Assembly (NCBI RefSeq): GCF_007570935.1
Contig: NZ_VLLR01000001.1
Location: 186,001-250,000, forward strand
Direction: 5' to 3'
Length of the DNA: 64,000 nucleotides
Source of the DNA: Lactobacillus sp. LL6
Lineage (GTDB): Bacteria; Bacillota; Bacilli; Lactobacillales; Lactobacillaceae
In this document: piece after piece, positions 53,420 to 62,125 of the stretch
How the letters are laid out: every line of letters begins with the position of its first letter
Numbering within the stretch: the first letter of the stretch is position 1
Notes under the pieces: generated by a model
The model's input: only the letters and a program-made list of their open reading frames with translations
What the model was told of the DNA's origin: nothing
The model's database searches: none
Made by a program: the position numbers and the translations under genes

Positions 53420-54046
53420 ATGATTAGCTGGAACTTACTCGGAATCCTTTTATGGGTTATTATATTACTTTATTTAGTTTTTGTTGTACAAAATATTCGC
53501 AAACGTCGAATTAAGATGATTATAAAGCAGCATAAGCGTTTTAGCTGGCCGAATTTTACGATTGATATTATAGAAGTAATAATTTTAATTATTGCAACTG
53601 GATGGATGTTTAATCAATCTGCAATGGATAATCCTAACTTAGATGATGCAAGTCGTATTACTTCAAGTGTTAAATATGAACCACTTGTGATGAATACAGG
53701 AGTAGGAAACTCTAGCTATGTAACGATTAATTCTGCTAAGAAAAAGTTTGGTTCGCAAACATATACTTACTATCGTGCAGGAACTAAGGTAACTGTAGGC
53801 AGTGATTATGCTTCAGTTGCTTATGGAAATAGTCCTTTAAATGTAAGCGCAGAAAAGATTCCGTATGAATTAAAAGAACTTAAAGAAATGGATAAAAAAT
53901 ATCAAAGAGCCTATGTAGCTGTTTATACGGCAAGATATAAGCAAACTTGGCAAAATGGAATTGGACTTCATGCTGGTAGAATTGCAACAAGATATTATTT
54001 AATTAGAATTCCAGATCAGAGCTTTATTAAGCAAGCTGAAAAATAA
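53420..54046 (+). CDS. membrane protein, resembles LVIS_2131 family
   Basis: A 208-aa lactobacillus-type protein: two N-terminal hydrophobic segments (about residues 3-23 and 47-66) separated by a basic loop, followed by an exposed domain (about 80-205) with NTGVGNSSYVTINSAKKKFGSQTYTYYRAGTKVTVGSDYASVAYG. No enzyme motif is seen. AGGAGGG precedes the ATG. Function unknown. Confidence 0.7.
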   Translation: MISWNLLGILLWVIILLYLVFVVQNIRKRRIKMIIKQHKRFSWPNFTIDIIEVIILIIATGWMFNQSAMDNPNLDDASRITSSVKYEPLVMNTGVGNSSYVTINSAKKKFGSQTYTYYRAGTKVTVGSDYASVAYGNSPLNVSAEKIPYELKELKEMDKKYQRAYVAVYTARYKQTWQNGIGLHAGRIATRYYLIRIPDQSFIKQAEK

Positions 54047-54056
54047 GATAAAATCG

Positions 54057-54088
54057 AAAAAGAACAAGGCCTAGACCTTGTTCTTTTT
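54057..54088. terminator. bidirectional terminator
   Basis: AAAAAGAACAAGG with CCTTGTTCTTTTT, overlapping the end of the convergent gene. Confidence 0.87.
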
Positions 54089-55582
54089 ATTGTTGACTTG
54101 CGTTAATAAGCTTCCTTCAACAAATGCTAAAATAAAACTTGCAGTTAAAAAGTCCATTACATTTCCGGAATAATATGCTGCAAAAAGCATAAAAATAATT
54201 GATGAAAGCATAGAACTGACCAAATAGGTTCTTGCTTTTTTGTTTTTAATCCATTTATAAATTCCATATAGTAGAATTGCTACATATGGGCCGATAAACA
54301 AGAGCATACCAACCCAGCCAAGGGAATAGACCTGCGAAGTAAAATCGCGCTCTAAATTGAAAATATTCGTTTCCCGAGTGTATGAAATTCCTAAAAATTT
54401 ATCTAGTTTGTTATTATTGTAATTTTTAACTTGATCTAGCATTGCTCGTTCAACATAGCGATTTTGCATTCGAGTTTCACCAGGTTTTTTCATGATTTTT
54501 AACCAAAATTCTGGATTGTATTGATAAGGATAGCTCTTAAATACGAATTTTTTATTCAATGCATATTCTTGGTAGTTATCTTTGATAAATTCACGTAAAA
54601 ATTGTTCACGTTTTTTGCCTTTATATTTCTTGAGACCGTTATTTAATTTTTGATTAGTAGCAGTTAAATTATGGTCAGATTGATGAGCTAAATAAATTTC
54701 ATAATTGTAACGTTGAATTGCAGGTCCAAATGGTAGAATTGCTAAACTACCGATTTCAATTATAATTGTGGCAATTATTGCTTTAGTATTTTTAGAAGTA
54801 TTTTTAAATAAGAAAAGATGAATAAAATAAACTAAAATACTGATAATAATTCCACCAACAAGTCCAATTGCTGCTACTTTAGTTCCAAGTTCAATCATAG
54901 CTAGAGCTTGAATAATATTTAAAGTTACGATTTTCCAATTAAAGCTCGTAAACATAAAATAAAACATAAGTGGAACAAGCATAAATAAGACAGCGCTGAC
55001 CATGTTAGCAAAGTTAAAGAAGCCTTTTGAAGCCATATGTGAATAACCAATATTAGGATTAAAGAACCACATAAAGATATTAGAGTTAATAAATCCGGTC
55101 TCATAAGATTTAAGCGAAATAATAAAAAGATTGGAAATTACAATGGTAGATGAAAAAAGACCCGAAATTCCAGCAATCACTTTGCGAAAATCATTTCTAG
55201 TAAAATTTAGTTCAGATGTAAAAAATATTACTAGTAAAGGCAACAACATTCTAATCAAATAAAAAACTTCACTGATTGTAGAATAATTATAGTCAGAGGG
55301 GTTAATACTGTGAAAGTTTTTTACATGAAGTAGATGAAGAGCCGAATAAATAATTAATAAAGCAAAATATGCTAGTTGCCACTTGTCATGTCCGAGTTTT
55401 TGCCAATTTTGTTTTTGACTAAAAAACATGCAAAATATTACAAATACGGCTAAAATACGGATAATTGTGGGTAAAGTGAAAGGCAATATTTCGGCAAGTT
55501 TTCCATTATAGAACCAATAAAGATCAAGAAATGGCTGAATGAGAATAAACCAAAATAGAACTTTTTTTGTTTTTTCTTTCAT
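54071..55582 (-). CDS. O-antigen ligase/polymerase-like membrane protein
   Basis: A 503-aa protein with about eleven hydrophobic spans and one large extracellular loop (about residues 290-400, rich in Lys/Asn). Its span pattern and PFLDLYWFYN, FFNPNIGYSHMASKGFFNFAN fit the O-antigen ligase-like (RfaL/Wzy_C) superfamily. It lies 30 kb from the EPS locus and has no transferase neighbours, so it may join or polymerise another wall glycan. No strong assignment is possible. Confidence 0.75.
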   Translation of the reverse strand: MKEKTKKVLFWFILIQPFLDLYWFYNGKLAEILPFTLPTIIRILAVFVIFCMFFSQKQNWQKLGHDKWQLAYFALLIIYSALHLLHVKNFHSINPSDYNYSTISEVFYLIRMLLPLLVIFFTSELNFTRNDFRKVIAGISGLFSSTIVISNLFIISLKSYETGFINSNIFMWFFNPNIGYSHMASKGFFNFANMVSAVLFMLVPLMFYFMFTSFNWKIVTLNIIQALAMIELGTKVAAIGLVGGIIISILVYFIHLFLFKNTSKNTKAIIATIIIEIGSLAILPFGPAIQRYNYEIYLAHQSDHNLTATNQKLNNGLKKYKGKKREQFLREFIKDNYQEYALNKKFVFKSYPYQYNPEFWLKIMKKPGETRMQNRYVERAMLDQVKNYNNNKLDKFLGISYTRETNIFNLERDFTSQVYSLGWVGMLLFIGPYVAILLYGIYKWIKNKKARTYLVSSMLSSIIFMLFAAYYSGNVMDFLTASFILAFVEGSLLTQVNNKKNKV

Positions 55583-55630
55583 ATTTTTCTCCTTGTAGTT
55601 TGCTCATTTCATTTTAGGAAAAAATAAGAC

Positions 55631-55664
55631 AGAAAAAAAGAGCAGAGAAAGATTTTCTCTGCTC
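55631..55664 (-). terminator. terminator of the small KOW-like gene
   Basis: GAGCAGAGAAA (55640-55650) and TTTCTCTGCTC (55654-55664); the minus-strand T-run is the complement of 55632-55639. Confidence 0.82.
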
Positions 55665-55676
55665 CAGAAAAGAAAA

Positions 55677-55973
55677 TTATTCATTATCTTCTTTTTTGGC
55701 AACGGGTTTCTTGATTTTTTCAACTTTAACTTCATTAGCTTTAGCAGTTTTAGAGTTTTTAAGACTGCGTGCACTTTTAAGGTTCTTAAAGTTTACTACA
55801 ATCTTATTATTTAAATCACTAATAGCAGTTTCATCAACTGGATCATAGGAAGTGATTGCAAGAAGTGCTGAATTTTCATAGATTTTTTCAACTTTACCAA
55901 TAAAAGGCTTTTTAAGTTCTTCTTCTGATTTCGCTCCCACAAGTGCTCCAACTTTTACATCTGATTTTTTCAT
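55677..55973 (-). CDS. small DUF2187/KOW-like protein
   Basis: A 98-aa cytosolic protein. Residues 5-70 (VKVGALVGA, GKVEKIYENSALLAI, KIVVNFKNLK) match the DUF2187 style, a KOW-like barrel; the tail is Lys/Ala-rich. The AAGGAG-like site precedes the ATG. It is divergent from the guanylate-kinase-like gene. Possible RNA or ribosome contact, by fold only. Confidence 0.75.
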   Translation of the reverse strand: MKKSDVKVGALVGAKSEEELKKPFIGKVEKIYENSALLAITSYDPVDETAISDLNNKIVVNFKNLKSARSLKNSKTAKANEVKVEKIKKPVAKKEDNE

Positions 55974-56063
55974 AAGGAATTTTGCTCCTTTCCACCTTTT
56001 CGATTACAATAGTAAAATATTATTACGGAAATGAAAAGTTTGCAAGGAAAGTGGCACTGTTTG

Positions 56064-56612
56064 ATGAAGAAAATTATTTTGATTGCTGGACCAAGTGGGG
56101 CTGGTAAGACGACAATTTCAGAATATTTAACTAGAAAGTATGGCATTCCACGTGTGATTACCCATACAACTCGACCTATGAGAGAAGGAGAAGTAGCAGA
56201 TAAAAGCTACTATTTTGAAACTGACGAAAGCTTTAATAAATTGCATTTTTTTGAACATGTAAAGTATGGCAAATTTAAATATGGGTCTAGTAAAGAAGCT
56301 TTAGAAAATGCATGGAAAGACCATGATATTGTTTCTTTAATTGTAGATATTCAGGGAATTAAATCATATTTAACACAATTAAAAGGACAAGCATATTTTT
56401 TATATGTTACAGCTTCAAACATTGATGAACTAAAAGAACGATTAATTAGACGTGGGGATACTGTGGAAATGGTTAGGGAGCGCTTAAGCGGAAGCGAATT
56501 AAATCCATTACCCAATTCTTTAAAACAGGATGCGCATATTCTTTACAATGATGTTTGGAATGATACGGAAGAAAAGTTAGATTTGATAATTTCTAAAATT
56601 GAAAGCGCATAA
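56064..56612 (+). CDS. guanylate-kinase-like P-loop protein
   Basis: A 182-aa NMP-kinase-like protein: P-loop GPSGAGKTT (residues about 8-16), GMP-site RVITHTTRPMREGEVADKSYYF and VDIQGIKSYL, lid RRGDTVEMVRERL. It resembles short guanylate kinases found in lactobacilli besides the main Gmk. The frame opens at 56031, but the P-loop normally begins within ten residues of the N terminus, so ATG 56064 is chosen (AAGGAAAG upstream). The true nucleotide substrate is not certain. Confidence 0.85.
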   Translation: MKKIILIAGPSGAGKTTISEYLTRKYGIPRVITHTTRPMREGEVADKSYYFETDESFNKLHFFEHVKYGKFKYGSSKEALENAWKDHDIVSLIVDIQGIKSYLTQLKGQAYFLYVTASNIDELKERLIRRGDTVEMVRERLSGSELNPLPNSLKQDAHILYNDVWNDTEEKLDLIISKIESA

Positions 56613-56674
56613 ATTATCTTTTTTACAGATTTAATTGCTGAATTTTTGTTTTCTTAACGGTATGGTAGTTTTTT

Positions 56675-56707
56675 TGACACAATTATGTAACATTTGAAAG
56701 GTATCAT
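56675..56707 (+). promoter_or_regulatory. WalR-like box and -10
   Basis: TGACAC-AATTA-TGTAAC (56675-56691), a half-degenerate match to the WalR/YycF consensus TGTWAH-N5-TGTWAH, then TATCAT (56702-56707) 10 bases later. Confidence 0.5.
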
Positions 56708-56805
56708 ATTAATCGTTGAATGATTTAAGAAATGAATAAGATTTCATTCAAATTTTTTAAATAGCAAATAAAAAATATTACATAATTTTAGGGAGAGAAT
56801 TAATT

Positions 56806-57348
56806 TTGAAGTTTAAGTCTAGTTTAGTTAAGTTTACAGCAGTTTTATCAGTGTTCTTTACTGGTATTTCAGTAATCAATGTTCCGGTTAGCGCTGATAC
56901 TACTGATGCAAGTGCAAATACTGCCGCTAGTGTTTCTAATACTGCTGCAGCAGTTCAAACACCAAAAAAGAAAACTTCAGCAAAGACTAAAAAGTTAAAC
57001 GCAGTTGTTAAGCTTGCTAAAAAGCAAGTTGGTAAGAGCTATGTATACGGTGCTACTGGACCATACGCATTTGACTGTTCAGGTTTAGTACAATACGTAT
57101 ACAAGCAAGCCGGTAAGAAAGTTCTTCCACGTACTACTTACGCACAAGTTAATGTTGGTAAGCGTGTTTCATTAAGCCACTTAAAGAAGGGTGACCTTTT
57201 GTTCTGGGGTTCTGCAAGTGCTCCATACCACGTTGGTATTTATGTAGGCAATGGCCAATATGTTCACGCTGCAACTCCTTCACAAGGTGTTCGTAAGCAA
57301 GCATTGTCTGGCTACTTCTACCCATCAGCAGCTAAGCGAGTTTTATAA
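56806..57348 (+). CDS. secreted NlpC/P60 peptidoglycan endopeptidase
   Basis: A 180-aa wall hydrolase. Signal peptide (to about VSADT), short Ala/Thr linker, then NlpC/P60 domain from about residue 65 with Cys91 (FDCSGLVQYVY), His142 (YHVGIYVGN) and His154 (VHAAT). It cuts stem peptides (gamma-D-Glu to diamino acid type). TTG start behind GGGAGAG. It has no SLAP or SH3 part, unlike the two following paralogues. Confidence 0.93.
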   Translation: MKFKSSLVKFTAVLSVFFTGISVINVPVSADTTDASANTAASVSNTAAAVQTPKKKTSAKTKKLNAVVKLAKKQVGKSYVYGATGPYAFDCSGLVQYVYKQAGKKVLPRTTYAQVNVGKRVSLSHLKKGDLLFWGSASAPYHVGIYVGNGQYVHAATPSQGVRKQALSGYFYPSAAKRVL

Positions 57349-57385
57349 TTAAAACAAATTAATTCTCGTTCTAAATAACGAAATA

Positions 57386-57418
57386 AGCGTCTAAAGTAAT
57401 AGCTTTAGACGTTTTTTA
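57386..57418 (+). terminator. rho-independent terminator
   Basis: GCGTCTAAAG (57387-57396) with CTTTAGACGT (57403-57412), then T6. Confidence 0.87.
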
Positions 57419-57434
57419 TTTTGTGTATTATTTT

Positions 57435-57467
57435 TGTAACAATTATGTAACATTACAAGGGTACTAT
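57435..57467 (+). promoter_or_regulatory. WalR-like box and -10
   Basis: TGTAAC-AATTA-TGTAAC (57435-57451) is a perfect match to TGTWAH-N5-TGTWAH; TACTAT (57462-57467) follows 10 bases later. Confidence 0.7.
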
Positions 57468-57553
57468 AGACATTGTGAATAATTAAGAAAGTATAAAGAT
57501 ACCTGTAGTTTAGATGTATTTTTGCCAATACAGGAATTAAGGAGATTTGAATT

Positions 57554-58348
57554 TTGAAATTTAATAATAAGTTTGTAAAGGCTGCAGCTGCAGCTACTTT
57601 AGCTGTGACTGGTGTTACAGCAGTTCATGAAGTTAGTGCGCAATCTGGTCATGTTCAGGCTGCTACAATGTCTGTTAAGATTAATTACGTACCTGGCTAT
57701 GGAATTAATATTTGGGATAACTTTAACCATGGTCATTTTACCGGAGTACGTGCTGCTCATGGTACTACTTACCAAGTTTTAGATACACAAATTGATAAAA
57801 AGGGTCGTACTTGGTACTCTATTGGCGAAAATCAATGGATTTTAGCTAAGTATACTGTAAATGTTAATTCCGTTGCTGCTAAAAATATTAAAGCAAAGAA
57901 AGTAAAGAAAGCAAAGAAGGTAACTCCCGCAGTTAGTCAAGCACCAACTGCCACCGATAAGCAAGAAACTGCGACTCAATCTACTGGAGATGCATCAGCC
58001 GTTGTTTCTTTAGCAAATGAGCAAGTCGGTAAAAGTTACGTATGGGGAGGAACTACACCAAAAGGTTTTGACTGTTCAGGACTTGCTCAATACGTATATA
58101 AAAAGGCTACCGGTGTTGATATCAGCCGTACAACTTATTCTCAAGTAAATCAAGGTAAGAGCGTTTCGTTAAGAAACTTAAAACCAGGCGATCTTTTATT
58201 CTGGGGTTCAACTAATTCTCCATATCATGTGGGCATTTATGTTGGCAATAATCAATATATCCACGCTGCAACTCCTTCACAAGGTGTGATTAAACAAACC
58301 TTGAGTTCATATTTCTATCCATCAGCTGCACGTCGTGTGCTTAATTAA
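57554..58348 (+). CDS. secreted NlpC/P60 endopeptidase with N-terminal SLAP/SH3-like domain
   Basis: A 264-aa wall hydrolase. After the signal peptide (to about VQAAT) comes a 65-residue binding domain (VKINYVPGYGINIWDNFNHG...WYSIGENQWILAKY), a Lys/Ala linker, and the NlpC/P60 domain with Cys174, His225 and His237. TTG start with GGAGAT upstream. Tandem paralogue of the preceding gene (same catalytic domain). Likely roles: cell separation and growth. Confidence 0.93.
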   Translation: MKFNNKFVKAAAAATLAVTGVTAVHEVSAQSGHVQAATMSVKINYVPGYGINIWDNFNHGHFTGVRAAHGTTYQVLDTQIDKKGRTWYSIGENQWILAKYTVNVNSVAAKNIKAKKVKKAKKVTPAVSQAPTATDKQETATQSTGDASAVVSLANEQVGKSYVWGGTTPKGFDCSGLAQYVYKKATGVDISRTTYSQVNQGKSVSLRNLKPGDLLFWGSTNSPYHVGIYVGNNQYIHAATPSQGVIKQTLSSYFYPSAARRVLN

Positions 58349-58371
58349 TGAATAATAAATTTATAAAAATT

Positions 58372-58415
58372 AAGTGGTATTTTTGAAGAAAAACTTTAAA
58401 AATATCACTTTTTTG
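58372..58415 (+). terminator. rho-independent terminator
   Basis: AAGTGGTATTTTT (58372-58384) pairs with AAAAATATCACTT (58398-58410), then T-run. Confidence 0.8.
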
Positions 58416-58493
58416 TTGCACGATTTTTAGGTTTAAGTGTTATCTACAAAATAACTAAATATAAAGCTAAAAATAATTTAAGTTATTAGGCTT

Positions 58494-58527
58494 TGTAACA
58501 CAATTGTAACAATTCACCCGTTACAAT
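58494..58527 (+). promoter_or_regulatory. WalR-like box and -10
   Basis: TGTAAC-ACAAT-TGTAAC (58494-58510) is a perfect consensus match; TACAAT (58522-58527) follows 11 bases later. Confidence 0.7.
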
Positions 58528-58594
58528 AGATATGTATAGTCAGAAATAATTAGCGTAATTTGCTTAACTTTTCGCTACCAAAGGGGATTGAAGA

Positions 58595-59539
58595 ATGACA
58601 CAACACAAATTATTTAAAATAGGAGCTGCCGCTGCTTTAACTTTGACCGGTATTAGTACGGTAAGCTCATTTAAGACTGTTTCAGCTTCGAGCTTTGTGG
58701 CATTAAAGCGTGTGAAAATCCATTATCTACCTGGCAAGGGTGTGAGGATTTGGACTAGCTATAATAATGGTCAATTTATGGGTTTTCGTGCAAAAGATGG
58801 AACGGTATGGAATGTGGCTAAGACTGCATTAGATAAACAAGGAAACTTATGGTATAAAGTCGGAACTCGTGAATGGATTCCAGCAAGATATACAATAGAT
58901 GTTGAAAATGATGTGGCTAAACACCCAAAAAAGAAAACAGCGGTAAAAACAGAAGTTAAAAAAGTAAATGCTCAAAAAACACCGCAAATTTTTTCTAAAA
59001 ATGAAAAAAATACTGTAACTATTAAAAAAGCAGATTCAGCAAAAAATACTAATTCTGTAATAAAGAAAACAATTGATAAAGTTAAAAAGGTAAATGTTGC
59101 TAAAAAAATAGTGAAGGCTGCTGTTAAAAATACAGCACAGTCAAAGCCAGCAACACAAGCTCCAGTAGCAAATACTACTAACCGTGCAGATGCTATAGTT
59201 TCTTTAGCTAAAAAAGAAGTTGGTAAACCTTATGTATGGTCAGGAGCTAGTGAAGATGGCTTTGATTGTTCAGGGCTTGTCCAATATGTTTATTCGCATG
59301 CTGCAGGAGTTAATATGCCAAGAACAACTTGGGATCAAGTGAAAGTTGGTACAACTGTATCAATGGACCAACTTCAAGCAGGTGATTTAATTTATTGGGG
59401 CGATGTAAATAATCCATATCATGTTGCAATTTATATTGGCAATAATCAATACGTGAATGCTGCAACTCCAGAACAAGGGGTAATTTTGCAAACATTAACA
59501 TCATATTATTACCCAACTGTAGCAAAGCGCGTACTTTAA
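58595..59539 (+). CDS. secreted NlpC/P60 endopeptidase, third paralogue
   Basis: A 314-aa hydrolase with the same layout as the previous one: signal peptide (to about VSASS), binding domain (VKIHYLPGKGVRIWTSYNNG...WYKVGTREWIPARY), a long Lys-rich linker (about 110-195) and the NlpC/P60 domain. Cys225 and His276 are kept, but the third catalytic position is Asn288 (YVNAATPEQG) where the two paralogues have His. Asn is tolerated in the family. ATG start behind AAGGGGAT. Confidence 0.92.
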   Translation: MTQHKLFKIGAAAALTLTGISTVSSFKTVSASSFVALKRVKIHYLPGKGVRIWTSYNNGQFMGFRAKDGTVWNVAKTALDKQGNLWYKVGTREWIPARYTIDVENDVAKHPKKKTAVKTEVKKVNAQKTPQIFSKNEKNTVTIKKADSAKNTNSVIKKTIDKVKKVNVAKKIVKAAVKNTAQSKPATQAPVANTTNRADAIVSLAKKEVGKPYVWSGASEDGFDCSGLVQYVYSHAAGVNMPRTTWDQVKVGTTVSMDQLQAGDLIYWGDVNNPYHVAIYIGNNQYVNAATPEQGVILQTLTSYYYPTVAKRVL

Positions 59540-59542
59540 TAG

Positions 59543-59570
59543 TAAGAGCAACTCCAGGTTGCTCTTATTT
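59543..59570 (+). terminator. rho-independent terminator
   Basis: TAAGAGCAAC (59543-59552) with GTTGCTCTTA (59558-59567), loop TCCAG. Confidence 0.82.
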
Positions 59571-59685
59571 AGTTTGATAAAAAGCAAGGATTGTTATATT
59601 TCTGTTTCAAATTAATTAATATCGTTGTCACAATGGGCTGAACCTTATAAAATAAGTAATATCATAAGGAGGATTTTTACTATTC

Positions 59686-60909
59686 ATGAAGACCAAATTT
59701 ATCGCAGGAGTAGCTACTGCTACTCTTTTAACCGCAGCTATGCCTGCTATTAATAATTTACCATTTGTAAAAAATGCCAACACTCAAAAAGCAGAAGCTG
59801 CAACCGATGTTGAAGAAGCATTTTTAAATAAGGCTGCTAAACAAGCTCAAAAAGCAGCCAAGACTTATGGTGTATATCCATCAGTGATGATTGCACAAGC
59901 GATTGTTGAATCAGGCTGGGGTCAATCAAAACTAGCAACTGAAGCAAATAATTTATTCGGAATGAAAGCAAATGATGGTTGGGATGGTGCCACTTATATT
60001 GCTAATACTCGCGAAGAAAATTCTAGTGGCAAGAGCTATTATATTAATGCTGCTTTTAGAAAATATACCTCATATGAAGGTTCTTTTGATGATAATGGTA
60101 AGAAGTTACGTCTAGGTGTGACTTGGCAACCAGATCGCTACAAAGGTGCTTGGCTTGAAAACGCATCAACATATGCTGCCGCAACTAAAGCACTTACTGG
60201 AACTTATGCTACTGATCATCGCTACAATATTTCATTAAATAATCATATTACAACATACGATTTAACCAAATATGATCCACAAATTTCTACTCAAGCTAAG
60301 TCATATACTGTTGCAAAGTCAGGTGCGACATATGCTTGGCCAACTGACCATGCCATTTCTGCTAAGTCAGGTTCTGTATCAAAAGGTCAAACCGTAACAG
60401 TAGATAAAACCATTACTTATTACAACGGTTCAAAGCGGATGCATATTGCAGGAAAAGGTTGGGTAAACAGTACTTTATTCGAAAATAATAGTGAACAACC
60501 AGCAATAGCTGTTTCTCAAGCACCAAAAAGTGCAAGTGTTAAAGTAAGTAAGAACTTAATGCACAACGCTTATGTTTATGATTCAAAGGGCCAAAGAATC
60601 CGTAATATTAAAATGCTTAAGGCAGATAACGTTATCCCAACTTATGGTCAAGAAACTATTAAAGGTAAGAAATATTACCGTGTTGGTGAAAATCAATATA
60701 TCGCAGCTGGCAATATTGACGGAACGTCCCGCATTTTGAAGCATAATTCATATGTTTATAATGAATATGGCAATCGCGATAATAATCTTAAGTACAAAAA
60801 GAATCAATCTGTTGCAACTTACGGTAGTGCAGTAACTATTAATGGTCAAAAGTATTACAAAGTAGGTATTCGTGAATACATCAAGCATGCCAACTTTGCC
60901 AAAAATTAA
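59686..60909 (+). CDS. SLAP-anchored N-acetylglucosaminidase (GH73)
   Basis: A 407-aa autolysin. Signal peptide (to about AEAAT), GH73 domain (about residues 43-200) with the acid AIVESGWGQSKLA (E75), NNLFGMKAN, YTSYEGSF and YATDHRY, an SH3-like stretch (about 210-270), and two SLAP repeats (about 290-407). It cleaves glycan strands at N-acetylglucosamine and probably sits at the S-layer/wall interface. AAGGAGG precedes the ATG. It is followed 29 bases later by an amidase gene, so the two may be co-expressed. Confidence 0.94.
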   Translation: MKTKFIAGVATATLLTAAMPAINNLPFVKNANTQKAEAATDVEEAFLNKAAKQAQKAAKTYGVYPSVMIAQAIVESGWGQSKLATEANNLFGMKANDGWDGATYIANTREENSSGKSYYINAAFRKYTSYEGSFDDNGKKLRLGVTWQPDRYKGAWLENASTYAAATKALTGTYATDHRYNISLNNHITTYDLTKYDPQISTQAKSYTVAKSGATYAWPTDHAISAKSGSVSKGQTVTVDKTITYYNGSKRMHIAGKGWVNSTLFENNSEQPAIAVSQAPKSASVKVSKNLMHNAYVYDSKGQRIRNIKMLKADNVIPTYGQETIKGKKYYRVGENQYIAAGNIDGTSRILKHNSYVYNEYGNRDNNLKYKKNQSVATYGSAVTINGQKYYKVGIREYIKHANFAKN

Positions 60910-60938
60910 TTTTTTCAATTGGGAATGGAGAAAATTAA

Positions 60939-62045
60939 ATGAGACTAAAAAAATGGGCGATTACAGCGTTAGGCTTAGCTGTGGCTGCAGGAAGTCTCTC
61001 AGTCAGTGCTAAGTCTCAAGCTGCAGATCTTAACTCTACTGCTAAAGAGTTTAGTTATGGAGGAACGACTTACCTCTATAAGATGCTTAAAACAGAGAAT
61101 ATTAAGTACAATAAGTTTTATGAAAAAAATCCAATTAAATATAAAAATAATGGTAAGCCAGATGGTGTAGTGATTCATGAAACTGCCACTCCTGGTGCCA
61201 CTGCTCATGATGAAGCTATCTATTTTAACCGTGAATGGATGAATATGTATGCTTATGTTCATGCTTTTGTGGATAAAGATGGTACCATTCAAATGATGAC
61301 ACCTGATTATGGTGCATGGGGAGCAGGTCCGATGGCGAATAATCGCTTTGTTCAAATTGAACTTTGTGAAGAAACAGATCGTAATGACTTTGCTAAAAGT
61401 ATCAATAATGATGCTATTTATGCAGCTAAAATCTTGCACCGTTATGATTTAACTCCAACTAATGCAACTCATGATGGCAATGGAACAGTTTGGTCACACT
61501 TAGCTGTATCAAAATTTTTAGGAGGAACAGACCATGGAGATCCAGATGGATATTTTGCTACATGGGGTTATTCTATGGATCAATTTTTTGATTTGATTAA
61601 GTATTATTATGACTTACAAGCAAGCAATTCAACTGCTCAAAAAACCGCAGCTCCAACTACTTCTAAAACTCCAGTTGCTCAAGCGCCATCTACTGAAACT
61701 AAGACTTTAATGCATGATTCTTATGTTTATAATGAAAAAGGCAAACGTAGTAAGGGCTTAAAAAAAGCTGGAGTCGCTGTCAATGTAACTGGTGAAAAAG
61801 AAATTAAAGGTAAAAAGTATCTTCAGATTGGTAAAGATTCTTATGTTAATAGTTCTAATGTTGAGGGTGTCGACCGTGAATTAAAAAAGAATGCTTATGT
61901 TTATGATACAGTCGGGGTAAGAGTTGGCAGCGCTAAGTTGCTAAAAAGCAATTCTGTCAAAACTTATGGTTCTAAAGTAACTATTCAAGGAATCAAGTAT
62001 TATGCAATCAGTGCAACACAATTTGTAAAAGCTGGTAACTTCTAA
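60939..62045 (+). CDS. SLAP-anchored N-acetylmuramoyl-L-alanine amidase (Amidase_2)
   Basis: A 368-aa secreted amidase. Signal peptide (to about KSQAAD), Amidase_2 domain (about 60-225) with zinc-site VVIHETATPG, YVHAFVDKDGTIQMM, QIELCE, WSHLAVSKFLGG and TDHGDPDGYFATWGYS, then two SLAP repeats (about 250-368). The last zinc ligand position reads HGDPD, as in many phage-type amidases. AATGGAG precedes the ATG. It shares the SLAP anchor with the GH73 gene. Confidence 0.92.
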   Translation: MRLKKWAITALGLAVAAGSLSVSAKSQAADLNSTAKEFSYGGTTYLYKMLKTENIKYNKFYEKNPIKYKNNGKPDGVVIHETATPGATAHDEAIYFNREWMNMYAYVHAFVDKDGTIQMMTPDYGAWGAGPMANNRFVQIELCEETDRNDFAKSINNDAIYAAKILHRYDLTPTNATHDGNGTVWSHLAVSKFLGGTDHGDPDGYFATWGYSMDQFFDLIKYYYDLQASNSTAQKTAAPTTSKTPVAQAPSTETKTLMHDSYVYNEKGKRSKGLKKAGVAVNVTGEKEIKGKKYLQIGKDSYVNSSNVEGVDRELKKNAYVYDTVGVRVGSAKLLKSNSVKTYGSKVTIQGIKYYAISATQFVKAGNF

Positions 62046-62051
62046 ATTAAG

Positions 62052-62091
62052 AAAATACGCTTTTTCTCTTTAGGAATAAGCGTATTTTTTG
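62052..62091 (+). terminator. rho-independent terminator
   Basis: AAATACGCTTTTTC pairs with GGAATAAGCGTATTT (G-T pairs), followed by T-run; marks the end of the GH73-amidase unit. Confidence 0.85.
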
Positions 62092-62125
62092 TACAATAAT
62101 TAGAACAAAAAGGGGGTTTGTAAAT

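Noticed and set aside
59626-59642. WalR box before the GH73 gene
   Set aside because: Only one half-site (TGTCAC) is near the consensus; the second half does not match.
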